Program-made: the position numbers and the translations under genes
Origin: Cornus controversa
Taxonomy: Eukaryota; Streptophyta; Magnoliopsida; Cornales; Cornaceae
DNA: 64,000 bases
Reading direction: 5' to 3'
Assembly: GCA_026545225.1 (NCBI GenBank)
Contig: CM048845.1
Location: forward strand, 33,341,001-33,405,000
Part shown: piece by piece, positions 43,081 through 55,374 of the stretch
How the letters are laid out: each line of letters starts with the position of its first letter
Position numbering within the stretch: position 1 is the stretch's first letter
Notes under the pieces: generated by a model
Databases searched by the model: none
What the model saw: only the letters and a program-made list of their open reading frames with translations
What the model was told of the DNA's origin: nothing

Positions 43081-44350
43081 AGGGGTTCTATCATCTTAGT
43101 GAAGTTCTTTCTAGTTACTTAGATTTTCATGATTACTTCATGTGGTTCCTAAACTTGTCTTCATAATTGAATCCAGTGCTTATAAATTGGAGCTAGAGTC
43201 TAATTATCCCCAAGGTTCTCTTCGTTTCTAGTAATGATTTGCTTCATAATATTGAACATGAGTGATTTGGAATGTCATCCCCAACCCATAAATTCATCTT
43301 TTTCCTATGAAGAGATAAACATGATGAATTATATAGATATAAGTTGGCAGGCAAGTAAAGACTAATGCCACTATTCAACAAAGTTGGAAATACCCCCTTC
43401 TTGTTGTGTTTTAACCGTTAGTAAATAAACAGAAAACATAGCATGTGCAATGCATGTGATAGCATGAAAAGTAAAATCATAAGATTGATTGCATTTTTCA
43501 TTGACAAAATGTTCCTGGAGAAAAGACCACCAGATTAGCATTCTTGGATCCATATAATGACCTGTTTAATATATATGTATATATATATATATGTATATGT
43601 ATATGTATATGGGTGGAAAACACCATTTTATCCTTTTATCCAAGACCCAAACGAAACTCCCTTCTTGATCAATGTTGCTTCCCTCAACAAGTCTGAGGCT
43701 TTTTAAAGATTAATTTATATTTAAAAATAAATAGATTAGACTTCATAGAATGAATGAGCATCAATAGTTAGAAGCTAACCTAAGGAACATAACACTGTCT
43801 AGACTCTAAACAAAGTACCAGAACTTTTAATTTTTCCAGTAATTACAAATTAAATGATTCAAATAATTTGATGTCTTTTGTTATAGAAAAAAAAACTTGA
43901 AGCTGACTAAAATGTCCACCTTTCATGCTTCATTGCTGTTAGCTCCAGGCATTGTCAAGGTAGCAAAAGACCACCTGTATGGCATAGTTTCTAAATAGGA
44001 ACCAAAACAAGGATCATGAATACGTAATACCATGAAGAAGAAAGAAAAGAAGTAAAACTACAAGCATGATATTTGTTCATAAAATAAATTGAAGTTTATA
44101 GACAATTTTAAAGATGGTTTCTATCTTGTTCTAATCTACTTACATTGACCCAGATGTTAGGTGAATTATTTACCAACTAGAACCACAGAAGAAAAATAAG
44201 GTGCACATTTACAAATTTCTCACCAAGATGTAAAAGTGAATCTCAAAGGTATCCAGTTTGCATTGCTCGGAAGTTTTGCATGCTGCAACTACTAACGTTT
44301 AGGAATTTATACATAAAGGGAAAGAACATCATGTTAGAGTAACTCTTTCG
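43081..44350. other. CACTA internal filler, no gene recognised
   Basis: An (AT)/(ATGT) microsatellite lies at about 43567-43611. The phrase GAGGCTTTTTAAAGATTA recurs at 39345 and 43691 together with ATAGATTAGACTT and TAGAATGAAT, so part of the region (43690-43760) repeats 39340-39410. Confidence 0.5.
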
Positions 44351-44365
44351 CTTATTTCCCTGTTA

Positions 44366-44476
44366 ACTTGAAAAGGCCTCTTGAGAGTGCAAATAAACCA
44401 GCAACTGGCCACCACAAGCTACAGCCAAAGGACCCGACCTTGAATCATCAGTAGCAATACATGAGACACCATCATC
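44366..44476 (-). pseudogene. Unidentified host-like terminal exon
   Basis: On the minus strand an acceptor (TCTGATATCAG) is followed by a clean reading DGVSCIATDDSRSGPLAVAC, then GGQLLVYLHSQEAFSS and a stop codon. Its composition and the splice site suggest the last exon of a real plant gene. I cannot name the family. It lies between other gene fragments within the CACTA element. Confidence 0.4.
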
Positions 44477-44934
44477 TGATATCAGAAGAATAGTAGAGAG
44501 AAATCAGGATTTTTCTGATCTCAGCAATCCATGCATTATCTAAACCACACCCCAACATACAAATTCACAACTTATGTTAACCCTTCAAGTCTGAAGAGGT
44601 ATTTTTACGGCATTGCTCCAACTATTCAGATGGCAAATTAAATCTTGACAATAAGGGTGGTTAATTTTGTAGGATGAAGTGTGCATCGTTATCAATGTGT
44701 CATTAAGCTTACTACAACTCCAGGCAAAATATTACTGGACCATATTGTTGGGGAAGCTTTCTCATATGTACAGTAGCATGATTTAAAGAAAACTTCCATA
44801 ACATTCCCCAAACCAATTCCCTTCCAAACAGCAACAGGTTTCCAAGACAGTGAAATGTGGAATGTTTTATATCTGTTGATTTTGGTTTGATACTTTTTAA
44901 CTATTAACTGGAAAAAAAAATCAAATTCGTCATC

Positions 44935-45130
44935 AGGGGTTTCAATGATGCTATTAATGGATTTATGGATGATGGTTGGTCGATTATGGGTAGTGATGGT
45001 GGGGAGGATGTGACCATTGCCATCAATTCATCTCCAAGCAAATTTCTTGGGTGGCAATACAACACATTAATTGTCAATGCTTCCAACTTTTGGAGGGGTG
45101 CTATGTGCAAAGGCATCAATGCTACTTCAG
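44935..45130 (+). pseudogene. HD-Zip III (PHABULOSA/ATHB-14-like) exon fragment
   Basis: The plus strand reads RGFNDAINGFMDDGWSIMGS, then EDVTIAINSSPSKFLGWQYN, which matches the region between the START domain and the MEKHLA domain of class III HD-Zip factors. After a frame change near 45068 it reads MLPTFGGVLCAKASMLLQ, the next conserved words of the same proteins, ending at an exon-like border. The homeodomain, leucine zipper, START domain and MEKHLA domain are missing, as is the miR165/166 site. It is one captured exon with a frameshift. Confidence 0.85.
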
Positions 45131-46159
45131 TTACTTCAAGAAAACTGAATTGGTTATGTAGGACCCATTTACGATGAAAGACAAAAAAATAATAGACTTT
45201 ATAGTGGTTAGGATTATCTTTGGCTGGCTCCCCACTAGTTTAATTTTATTTTTTCTTCTCAAATATATGATTTTGATCACCTGCTTAATTTTTAAATTAT
45301 GTTTTAGGGATAGTAAATTTTCTACTAGTGGAGTACAATATCAATATCCATCCATATTTTTTTCAGGCCAGGATAAATTTTGCTGAACTCAAATGGGAAT
45401 TTCAGCTGGCATGGGCTCAAGTATATCAAGGTCACTTCTCAATGTTTTCATCCTTATAACAATAGCATGTTGTTTGAGTTTGCTGAGGGGGACCTTGTTT
45501 ATTTTTGTACAAGTCAAATTTGCTTTAAAGTGTGTTTCATCTCTCTCTCATATTTTGTTTGGAGGTTATTTTTTTGTTTCCAGTATCTATTACCATTGGC
45601 TTCTACATGCTGATTTAGTAGGTCCTTTAGCTTTTATTGGAACATATTTATTAATTTTGCTATCTCCCAGATGATTTTGCGTGTATTAGATATGTGGAAA
45701 GCTTAAGCTTTTATTTTGTTTCGATACTATTTCTTGTTTCCAGATTGCTTTTATTTTCTAGATTTTGATTCAATAGGTTTCGTTTTTTGCTTGAAATGTA
45801 GTACATCCTTCTCATTTTTCTACATACAGTTTTTATGAATCTGAGAATTTTGAGTCATATTCTTGGGATTACAGTAATTATATGCATTTTTTGCTTAAGT
45901 TGTTCTCGACAAATCATAAGCCGAACTTTTTAGTTACCTCATATTCTTCTGTTTATTTTGTACGATAATTATTTTTTTATTAAAATGTTAGAAAATGCAG
46001 AACTCTTAGCAATTTAGCATGAGAGATGAATCATGTTGAAAATCTAAAAAAAAGAAAAGAAAATTGGACTGATTATCACTCATCGATTTTCTTTTGACTT
46101 TTCAACTTCTTTTGAATTTCTCTTATGACTCTTGAAGTTGAAACTTGGATTGACTACAG
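45131..46159. other. CACTA internal DNA between captured exons
   Basis: T-rich, intron-like sequence. Open frames at 45380-45674 are hydrophobic by composition and match nothing I recognise. Confidence 0.4.
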
Positions 46160-46233
46160 GTCAATCGTGTGCTGGATTTGATAGTTCATAGTCTTTATAA
46201 CCACAAGGAGGTGTTTCTTCAAGAGCTTGTGAG
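46160..46233 (+). pseudogene. HSP90 exon fragment (organellar-type HSP90 N-domain)
   Basis: After TTGACTACAG the sequence reads VNRVLDLIVHSLYNHKEVFL, then QELVR, followed by the donor GTAAGA. This is the start of the HSP90 ATPase domain, normally close to V(S/N)R(L/V)(L/M)DLIVHSLYSHKE(V/I)FLRELVSNASDA. The intact flanking splice sites show that genomic rather than cDNA sequence was taken. It is only 74 bp, so no function is expected. Chloroplast or mitochondrial HSP90 is the better match from memory. Confidence 0.75.
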
Positions 46234-47275
46234 GTAAGAATAGGTGTAAGAATAGGTGTATTCTGTATGCCATGCATAAGAATTATTTATTTTGTTATAT
46301 AACACCCAAGTATATTTCAGTTCTGATTTAGCTTTCATGGCCCTATTTTAACCAATTTGCATATGATATATGTGTTTAGCTTCCGTTTTAGCTTGTGATT
46401 CTGTCGCTATATTTTCCATGCATATTTTTGCTTTTCGTAATCTCTATTTTGCATTTTTATTGCAGCTATTATGCGATTAGATGGCTATAAATTTTGTTAT
46501 TGAGTTGCAGTTGATTTTTCTTTTCTTATTCTCCAAATGTTAGTTCATAGTTTCTATAGATGGTTGTGAGGCATACATTTGGGTTTGAGTGTTATATTTT
46601 GGTTAGTTCATAGTTTTTAAAAAGTGCATGTCCTGCCATTTTCATAGAATAATGATAGCCACAACAAACAACACTTACATTCCTTATATAGGACTTTAGT
46701 TCAGAACCATTCAAAAGATTTATTCTAAACATGAACTAGGTGACAGGAATATAGATCAAATTCTATGTTTACTAGTACTATATTTTCGGGAACTAATTCT
46801 ATAATTGGTGGCCATTAGAAGTCATTCCATACAGATCACTTCTCTAGACAATGTGAGTTTTCGTGCAACATAGAATTTGCCTACATGTTCCTGTGTGAAG
46901 GTGCCTCATAAATCATAACTTATTGCTATAATAGCTGATCTTTTTCAGTTATCTTGTATGTGATTTTCCATTGCTAATCATCTTTGTGGTTTAGGCCAAT
47001 TGTTTTCTCTATGCAATTTCGAGCTGATATTTTCCTTGGAGGATTTTTTCTACTCCCTACATTTTGTCATTTATTTCACGATGAACCTTGTTTAGGTTTA
47101 TTGGTCACTTCTACTAGTAGTTGCCTATTGTTGAATAAATTAGCAAGGAGACATGGATAAAGGCTGGATGTACCTTCATAATAGGTTATTGTAACCTAAA
47201 TAACCTTACCCATAACAATTTAGACATTATACCTGTCATTCTTGTCATAATGAAAATTTGACTTTCCGATTGTAG
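46234..47275. other. Region upstream of the TNP2 coding part
   Basis: T-rich. It may contain the first exon or leader of the transposase, but no ATG exon with good support was found. AGAATAGGTGTA is duplicated in tandem at about 46238-46260. Confidence 0.4.
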
Positions 47276-50200
47276 AGCTTCAACGGAGTATTTAAATGGA
47301 GCACGTAGATTTGCCAGTTGGGCCCAACGTAACGCAGGGAATCCAGCTAAGATTATATGCCCCTGTAAACATTGTTTAAACTCACAATATCATCATTTTA
47401 ATACGGTGTACGAGCACTTAGTGATAAATGGAATGGATTCTGCTTATACTGTATGGGCCTTTCATGGAGAGAATCGGATTACATATGTAGAAAATGAAGG
47501 CACTGAAGATGGTGTGGAAATGCCTGAAACGTATGGGATGTTTAGAGATGTGTATTTTGATGGTGAAGAAAATGCTACAACAGATCCCACTTATGGAAGT
47601 AGAGAGTTTGAGTTCAGAGAGGCGTTGGAAAAGGCTGAAACTCCTCTATATCCTAATTGCATGAAGTATACAATTATGTCAGCAACAGTTGCTTTATATA
47701 AGCACAAAGTTGCTCATAATATATCGGATACTGGATTTGATGAGCTTCTTAAGATTATTCGTGATATGCTTCCGACAGATAATAACCTTCCTGAGGGGAT
47801 CAATGCAACAAAGAATTTATTGAAGATATTTGACTTGGGGTATGAAAAAATCCATGCATGTATCAATGATTGTTGTCTTTTTAGAAAAGAAAATGAGAAT
47901 CTGATTGCATGCCCAAAATGTGGTGCTTCACGGTGGAAAGTGAATGAACATAGTAAAAAAATTCGAAATGGGATTCCGGCTAAGGTGTTGTGGTACTTTC
48001 CAATAATACCAAGATTTAGGCGATTATTTCGATCAAATGAAAAGGCTGAACAAGTATTATGGCATTCGACTCATAAAAGTTGTGATAAAAAAATGCGGCA
48101 TCCAGTTGATTCATATGCATGGGAATTGATTGATAAAAAGTGGCCGAGTTTTGCATCAGATCCTCGAAATTTGAGGCTTGGCCTTGCAACCGATGGGTTC
48201 AATCCATTTGGTGACCTTAGCTCTAAACATAGTTGTTGGCTTGTAATTTTAGTGGTATATAATTTTGCCCCGTTGCTTTGTATGTCTAAAGAGAATATGA
48301 TGTTGACGTTGTTAATCTCAGGACCAAAGCAACCAGGAAATGACATTGATGTGTATTTGGAGCCACTACTGGAAGATTTAAAAGTGTTATGGGAAAAAGG
48401 TGTTGAGCTCTATGATTCATTCACTAAATCCTTGTTTAATTTGAGGGTGGTTTTGATGTGGACAATCAATGATCTTCCGGCCTATTCTAATTTGTCTGGC
48501 CAAGCAACAAAAGGTAAGTTTGGTTGTCCAGTGTGTGTTAAAGACACATATTCTGAATGGTTGAAATCTAGTGGGAAGACTGTGTTCAGGGGTACTCGGC
48601 GATTTCTTCCATTCAATCACCCATATAGAAAGAAGAAAACTTGGTTTGATGGAAAAGAAGAAATGAAGGGGCCACCTAGAGTATTAGCAGGTTCAGAAAT
48701 TTTTTCCGGCGTTAAGGATTTTCAAAATACATGGGAAAAAAGTAAAAATCAGGAAAAAAGTAAAAAGCGCAAGAAGGAAGAGAAACCTAGCATTTGGCCA
48801 TGGAAGAAAAAGTCTTTATTTTTTGAGTTACCATATTGGGAGGTACACAATTTGAATTCACCTATATCTTCGGTGGTCATTTTTTTTTATTTGAGGAGTT
48901 CACACTCCTTACTAATAATTCTTTTTGCTTGTTATGTTAGGCGTTACTTCTCCGACACAATTTGGATGTGATGCACATTGAAAAAAATGTTTGTGAGAGT
49001 ATTTTTGGCACACTATTGAATATAAAGGGAAAATCAAAGGATGGACTAAAGTCTCGTATGGATTTGAAGCAAATGGGCATTAGGGGAGATTTGCACCCAA
49101 AGGAGTTGGGGAAAAAAAATTACTTGCCACCAGCACCATATACATTATCGAAGAAAGAGAAGCAATCATTTTGTAAAAGGTTACAACAGTTGAAGTTACC
49201 TGATGGTTATAGTTCAAATATTGGGCAACGTGTATCATTGGATGAGTGCAAAATTAGTGGCCTAAAATCTCATGATTGTCATGTTCTTATGCAACAATTG
49301 CTGCCAGTAGCTTTACGAGGGACACTGCCAAAAGGTCCGAGGTTTGCTATATTTCGCCTGTGTGCGTATTTTCATGAAATATGCCAAAGGGTGATTGATA
49401 GAAATCAATTGGAAAAAATTGAAAATGAAATTGTCGAAACTTTATGTATGTTTGAAAGGTTCTTCCCACCATATTTCTTCGACATTATGGTACACGTTAC
49501 GTACCATTCATATTGCACGAGAAGCTCGTTTATGTGGACCAGTACAATTTCGTTGGATGTACCCATTTGAGAGGTAATTTATTTATAACATTCTTCTATA
49601 TATGTTATGCAAATACAAATATTATTTAATTTACATATATATAATTCTATCGTTATATTCAGGATGATGAAAGTTTATAAAGGATATGTTAAAAATCGAG
49701 CAAGACCTGAGGGATGCATAGCAGAAAAGTACTTGGTAGAAGAGTGCATTCAATTTTGTAGTGAGCACATGAAACAAGTCGCTGAAATTGGCATTCGTCG
49801 TTCTCGAAATGAAGATATTGAAACTGAAACAATGGAAGGAGGACACCCACTTTCTAAGGGAATTTCCAAAACCATGTCTAGTGACATGTTAGCCATTGCT
49901 CACCGTTACGTATTATTCAACAATGAGGAGGTGGAACCATATTTAAAGTAAGATGGTACGAAATTTTTTTAATTTATAACTATTATTGAAAAATAAAATA
50001 CTTTACCATGTTATTTTCTTATCAAAAAGCATGTGGAGGAACTGAAGGGTTTGGCAGTTGTTTTGCAAGGAATGAAAGCACTCTACAAAAGAAACACATG
50101 GAGACCTTCAGTTCATGGTTCAAAACCATGATTAATGCAAATAGTAATGTGTCAACAACACTAAAGGGGCTTTCAAATGGGCCTAGGAACGATGTAATTT

Positions 50201-50734
50201 CTTATTCTGGTTATATTGTGAATGGCCATCGATTTCACACCAAGGATGTCGAGAGAAGCACACAAAATAGTGGTGTTTATTGAAGCTGAAACTATATGTC
50301 GATCTAGTGCAAGAGACACAAATCAAGTTGTTGAAAAAATATCTTACTATGGTGTTCTGAAAAATATAATTTTGTTAGACTACTACTCATTTCAAGTACC
50401 GTTGTTTCATTGTGACTGGGCAAATATTAGAAACGGCATCAAAGTTGAAGATGGATTTACATTGGTGAACCTTCATGAAGGTCAAAGTCAATTTGAAAGT
50501 GATCCATTTATCCTTGCATTAGAAGCTAAGCAAGTGTTTTATTCTAGGGATACTAAAACGTCAAGTTGGTATGTGGTAATTAAAATACCACCAAGAGGCA
50601 AAATTGACTTGGACACTTTTGAAGAGAATGATTATATGCCTTATGCTCCATTAGATATATCAAGACTTGAATGTGAAATTGTTGATGATGGCAAACATCA
50701 TGTACTAGTTGATTGTGAGGGCATAACGTTGTAG
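47276..50734 (+). pseudogene. TNP2-like CACTA transposase, frameshifted
   Basis: Exon 1 (after TTGTAG, 47276-48844) has the transposase-associated domain (ASTEYLNGARRFASWAQRN, ICPCKHCLNSQ) and the TNP2 catalytic region (LATDGFNPFGDLSSKHSCW, PGNDIDVYLEPLLEDLKVLW, INDLPAYSNLSGQATKGKFG). Exon 2 (after GTTAG, 48941) continues with LLLRHNLDVMHIEKNVCESI and the DUF4218 region. Near 49500 a 4-base ACGT duplication-like insertion shifts the frame inside VHVT/RTIHIAREARLCGPVQ. A further exon lies at about 49662-49948. The last part (DUF4216, 50222-50734; ISYYGVLKNIILLDYYSFQV) has another shift near 50281, where GVY should run into IEAETI, and one near 50050. The protein is broken at least three times. 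Confidence 0.85.
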
Positions 50735-50982
50735 AATATTTTCAAATGGGTATTTGGTTACTTGGTTATATTTTTTGGTTTGTATTTGGTTACTTGTAGA
50801 ATATTTTTTGATGAAATTGAATGGTTGTGATTATGTACCTATCTAAATTTGCGTTAAATTCCTTCTTAAACTGTTAATATGTTGTTTCTGGTGCTCTTTT
50901 TGTAAATCAATAGTGGTGCCTCCGATATAAACTGAATTATTACTCCTTTGATAAGATTACAGGTCATCTAAAGTTTTTTACT

Positions 50983-51901
50983 ATGTCTGAACATCCTGAA
51001 GTAAGTATCAACCTTACTTAATATTGTTTTATCTTAAATTGTTTGTTTTGATTTAAGTATCAACTTTAAACATGTGCATTTTTAATGTTCTTCTTCTTTT
51101 AATGCATGTACTTGAATGAAGTCATCTAGACAGTGTGAGACACGTGCAGAACGAAATCGTCGAGCAGCTATGGCTGCAATGATACGTACACCCTCAGTTG
51201 TACGCATTTCTGACGGGGGTTCAAATTCTCCAAGGACACCTTCAGGTGATCAATTTAGAGTTGGTGGAGTTTCACCCGATCTCGTTACTTCTCAAGGACC
51301 TTCCATTGAGGCTACATCAAATACAAAGAAAAGAAAGGGTAGGGGAAAGTCTCAATTGTACAAGATTGCATCCACACCAAATGAGCGTCTAGTTGTGGAT
51401 TTTAATGAAAGGGGGCAGCCAGTTGGTGATAATAGTAAGAAGTATAGTTCTTGCCTTGGGGTTCTAGCACGTGAGAGGGTTCCCATAACAATTAAGAGCT
51501 GGAAGGATGTGCCTGATTCTCTGTTACAAGAATTATGGGATATTATAAAGGTAATTTTTTTTACTAATTTGCTAGTAAAAGGATGTTTCTGATTCTCTAG
51601 TAGAAGAATAAAAACATGTTCTCTCTATGATAGTAGGATATTTATTTGATAATTTGATATATATTTGCAACTAAGATTCGATGTTGCCGACTGTCATGCA
51701 AGCGTCTCATTTGGATTGATGGGAAAGGTGTGGCGCAGTCACAAATCAAATATAACAAATAATGTGTTGTCCATGAGAAATAATCGACGAGCCATTGCCT
51801 TAATGAAGCCCGATAATGTAAATTCAGTGGATGAGTGGCAAGAGTTTGTTGCCAATCGATTATCGGAGGAGCATGCTGTGAGTATTTATATGCACTTTTT
51901 A

Positions 51902-51933
<32 letters not shown>

Positions 51934-53132
51934 GATGACCTATATAAATTAGCAACTTTTTTGTATTTACAGAAAGAAAGAAAACAAAAACAAGAATTGA
52001 GGAGCAAAATAACTACCCCACACACAACAAGCCGATTAGGCTATGCTCGATTAGAAGATGCAATGGTAATAATGAATGTTTATTTTCTTCACTTATTTAA
52101 TGCTAACCATAGTTTTTGTGATTTAGTAGCACAAATAATTGAAACGTGCATGTTTGGGTATGTAGAGAAAAGAGTCTGACATGCCCGATAACATTTCAAG
52201 GGTGGATGTGTGGATTCAAGCGCATATGAGAAAGGATGGTCAGCCCATAAATGAACAAGTCAAGGATACTGTGGTAACATGCTTCTTTTTTAATTTAAGT
52301 TAATCATTTATATTTATTATATTAAATTACTAATGAGTGTGCTTAAAATATGGAATTTTAGGAAATAATTAAGACATATTCCCAAACGACTCAAAGTTCA
52401 GGAATTCATGATGATGCGATCAATCATGTATTTGGTTCTGAACATCGTGGAAGAGTGAGAGGGCTTGGGTTTGGGGTAACACTTACAAAATTGAAAACCC
52501 AAGCACAACAACAAGAAAATTCCCAAAGATATGAAAAGAAATTTGAAGCAATGATGCTGGACCAAAAGGAGCAAATGTTGGAAGCAATGCAACTCGAAAG
52601 GGAGAAAATGAGGGAAGAGATGAGGGAGGAAATGAGAGAGCAAATGAGGGAAGAGATGAGGGACCAAATGAGGGAAGAGATGAGGGAACAAATGCAAGAG
52701 TTTAGATCATTGTTGGTAAGTGAAAATAAGAATGCGTTGTCATCATTTCTATTAAAAATGCTTTGTCGTAATTATTTTTCTTTTTTTTCATGCCAGACAC
52801 AGAATGGTAATAACCAATCTTGTCCCAATGCTTCACCATGTGTCCCATCTACTGTAAATGTTGAAAGACAAGATTGCGAGTTATTCCATTACAATGGGAC
52901 AGGATTACTTGTTGCTACTGGTGAAGTTGTTTCCTCGGATCCTACTACGCTCATAGGTGATGCATCACTCGGTTCTGATTGTTGGAAAGTGTGGGTCAAT
53001 TTTATCTTTGAATCCGAAGCTCCCTTGTATAGGGTAGATCCCTCCGGCCGTTATTTGCTTGGGCAAGCTCATGGAAATTCAATTGCATGGCCTAGCAAGT
53101 TTATCAAGATCAGTAAGTATCCCAAAGTATAA
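50983..53132 (+). CDS. TNP1/TNPA-like CACTA gene (plant transposase Ptta/En/Spm)
   Basis: A likely ATG at 50983 (MSEHPE, then GTAAGT) is followed by exons at about 51122-51550 (ERNRRAAMAAMIRTPSVVRI, RLVVDFNERGQPVG), 51677-51879 (CHASVSFGLMGKVWRSHKSN), 51972-52064, 52170-52273 (VDVWIQAHMRKDGQPI), 52361-52715 and 52797-53132. The layout is that of the Ptta/En/Spm domain (Transposase_24). Exon 6 has an unusually regular coiled coil (REEMREEMREQMREEMRDQM) and the last exon ends ISKYPKV. I see no clear disabling stop, but the 51550/51677 junction is phase-doubtful. The protein is expected to bind subterminal repeats. It follows the transposase in the same orientation. Confidence 0.75.
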
Positions 53133-53215
53133 TATTTGTATATCTAATTCCATTGATACTATCCCAAAGTATAATATTTGTATATCTAATTCCATTGATA
53201 CTAAAAATATAATAT
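53110..53215. repeat. Tandem repeat at the end of the TNP1 gene
   Basis: A ~44-bp unit (ATCCCAAAGTATAATATTTG, then TATATCTAATTCCATTGATACT) is present twice plus a partial third copy. It starts within the last codons of the gene. Confidence 0.85.
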
Positions 53216-55374
53216 TTATTTACTTACAACTCGGCCTTCGGGATAATGGTATTTTGGGGTTGTGCTTGTTTTTGTGGTTGTATCTTTACAGGAGATATAT
53301 AGAATTTTTGAAAGCAATCTATTAAGGGTGTGTTTGGTTCTTTTGTTACTGAAGAAATTTTAAGGAAGAAGAAGAAGAAATTATTCAGATGGAGTGGCCT
53401 ACCTATGTAGATGAATAGCTCCATAAACTAGGAGAGGTACTTCTTGAATTCTCTCTCTAATTTCTTCAATAGTCACTATTAGCTCTCAGCATTTCTATTG
53501 CTGTCATTTTGCATTAATTTGTATGATTATCTCATTGAGCTTTCAATAAATAACTAATGCATTGAATGACATACCTTTGTCGGAATCTTGACAATATTGA
53601 ATTAATTTGTAAGGTTGGCAAATTGCTAAGTCGTTGGATATATTTCTTTTTTTTATAGAAATTAATCATATATGAGTTTTTGATAGAGTTAGTGACCATA
53701 GACTGGAGAGCATATACATGTACATATACATATTGGGGGTGGGGTTGGGGGCACAATCAAATCCTAGTACGTACGTGTCGTCTTTTGTCACATCCTCTAC
53801 CCTCCAGTTTCCTTCCACCCTCCAGCATGCTATGAATATTTAAATGCTACTTTTCATTACTAGGGGGCGGGGGGTTACGTGTTAGAACTTGATATACGTT
53901 GTAACGTTGATGGGTCAATTTCACAACAATTGCAACTTTTCCTCAATTGGTTCTAAAACGGTAAATGTATTTGTTTAACATTGACAAATTGCCCATTTTG
54001 CTGGCATTATTTTTTGAATGATTAAGAGGTACTGGCACTGCCTTGCCTTTTGTAAATGGCTGGCTACATATATATAATAGTCATGGAATTTATTATGGTT
54101 GTGCAAACTATCTTACTTTTGTCATGTTTTCTGGAATTTCCAAATTCCAGATGAATTTGACTTTTGTGGTTTAGTTACTTTTTTTGCATGCAAGGAATTT
54201 CTATTAAAATATTGCATTGTCACTTACTGCTTGATGCAACTTTTTGGGAAAAAATATATATGGAAATGCCCATCTTTGAATTTAGATTGGGTAACATCGA
54301 TCTAGGGATCTTCTGTTCACTTGGTATGGCCCGAATTCCAACTACTGGGAAATGCTATCACTACTCGACTTTTGGGGACATGTTTAATTAGCATCATTAT
54401 TAAGGAAAGTTCCTCAATCTCTGTGTGCTTAGGAGTCAACTACTTTGTTTGTACTAGACTACTGGTTTGCAACTCCCATGGGTCATGGTGAGTGCATCCC
54501 TTGAGACACCAGGCAATAATAAGTTTATGGCCTTTTAGAGGTCATTTGCTATGATGCTGCAAGCAAATTTTATGCAAGTCTCATGTTTATATGGAATGAC
54601 GTATGTGTGAAGAATGTACATGATGGGCAAACTCAATCTCCTTTTACCTTATGCTCCCAACATTGTTTACTCCCAATTTGTGAACAAGGAATATAAGTAT
54701 ATAAAAAGAAAGCAAAATGATCCCATATTCTCATAAAGTAAATGTATAAAATTTCTCACATGACATTCCATGATTTATTATTATATTCTGGGAAATGATT
54801 TCCGTTGTTGTGTCAATTTCCTTCTTTTATTCTTTGGGTTAGTGGTTTCCTTCTTGTATTTCAATTTATCAGATGTCTCTACTCAATCCAACAAAGTGGT
54901 TGTCCCTGACTAAAGCCGTATAGCTCACTACTGTTATGTTTAGTTTGGCCTTTTTTAAGAGATATAGCTGAGGAAGATGTTTGTTTAGCAACTTCTGTGA
55001 TTCAGATCTTTTGCAGGGTCATTGAAATTACTGTTCTTCTTCTTTTTACACCTGAGTCATTTGAGAATACCGTATGAAACATGAATACATGGCATTGATA
55101 GAAGTAGTGAAGAACACATGTGAGCATAATTAATTAGTTGACTAAAATCCATAGCATGTATCCCGAACTAGGTCATGACCTTTGGAATGTAAAGCTTTTC
55201 TACAACTTTGTTTAGATTCTTTTGTGTAGAAATGATTGATGAACAAAAACTAGGATAAAGAATGACTGGAATGCAAGTTGTTTTGTTGTTAACCCTCGGA
55301 AAAGATCACCAGAACCAAGTTCAAGTAGGGTGTTCAAGTGTCTGTAATCTTGGATAAAAACTAGAAAATTGAAA
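53216..55374. other. CACTA internal DNA between TNP1 and the PPR piece
   Basis: No domain recognised. AAGGGTGTGTTTGGTTC at 53325-53341 resembles a MITE end, but no partner end was found. Confidence 0.4.

Noticed and set aside
45380..45674. Hydrophobic frame suggesting a membrane protein
   Set aside because: T-rich composition alone gives Leu/Phe/Ile-rich readings. No splice or start context supports it.
48071..48620. Minus-strand frames within the TNP2 gene
   Set aside because: They are shadows of the transposase coding strand.
53325..53345. MITE-like end AAGGGTGTGTTTGGTTC
   Set aside because: No matching inverted end or target duplication was found nearby.
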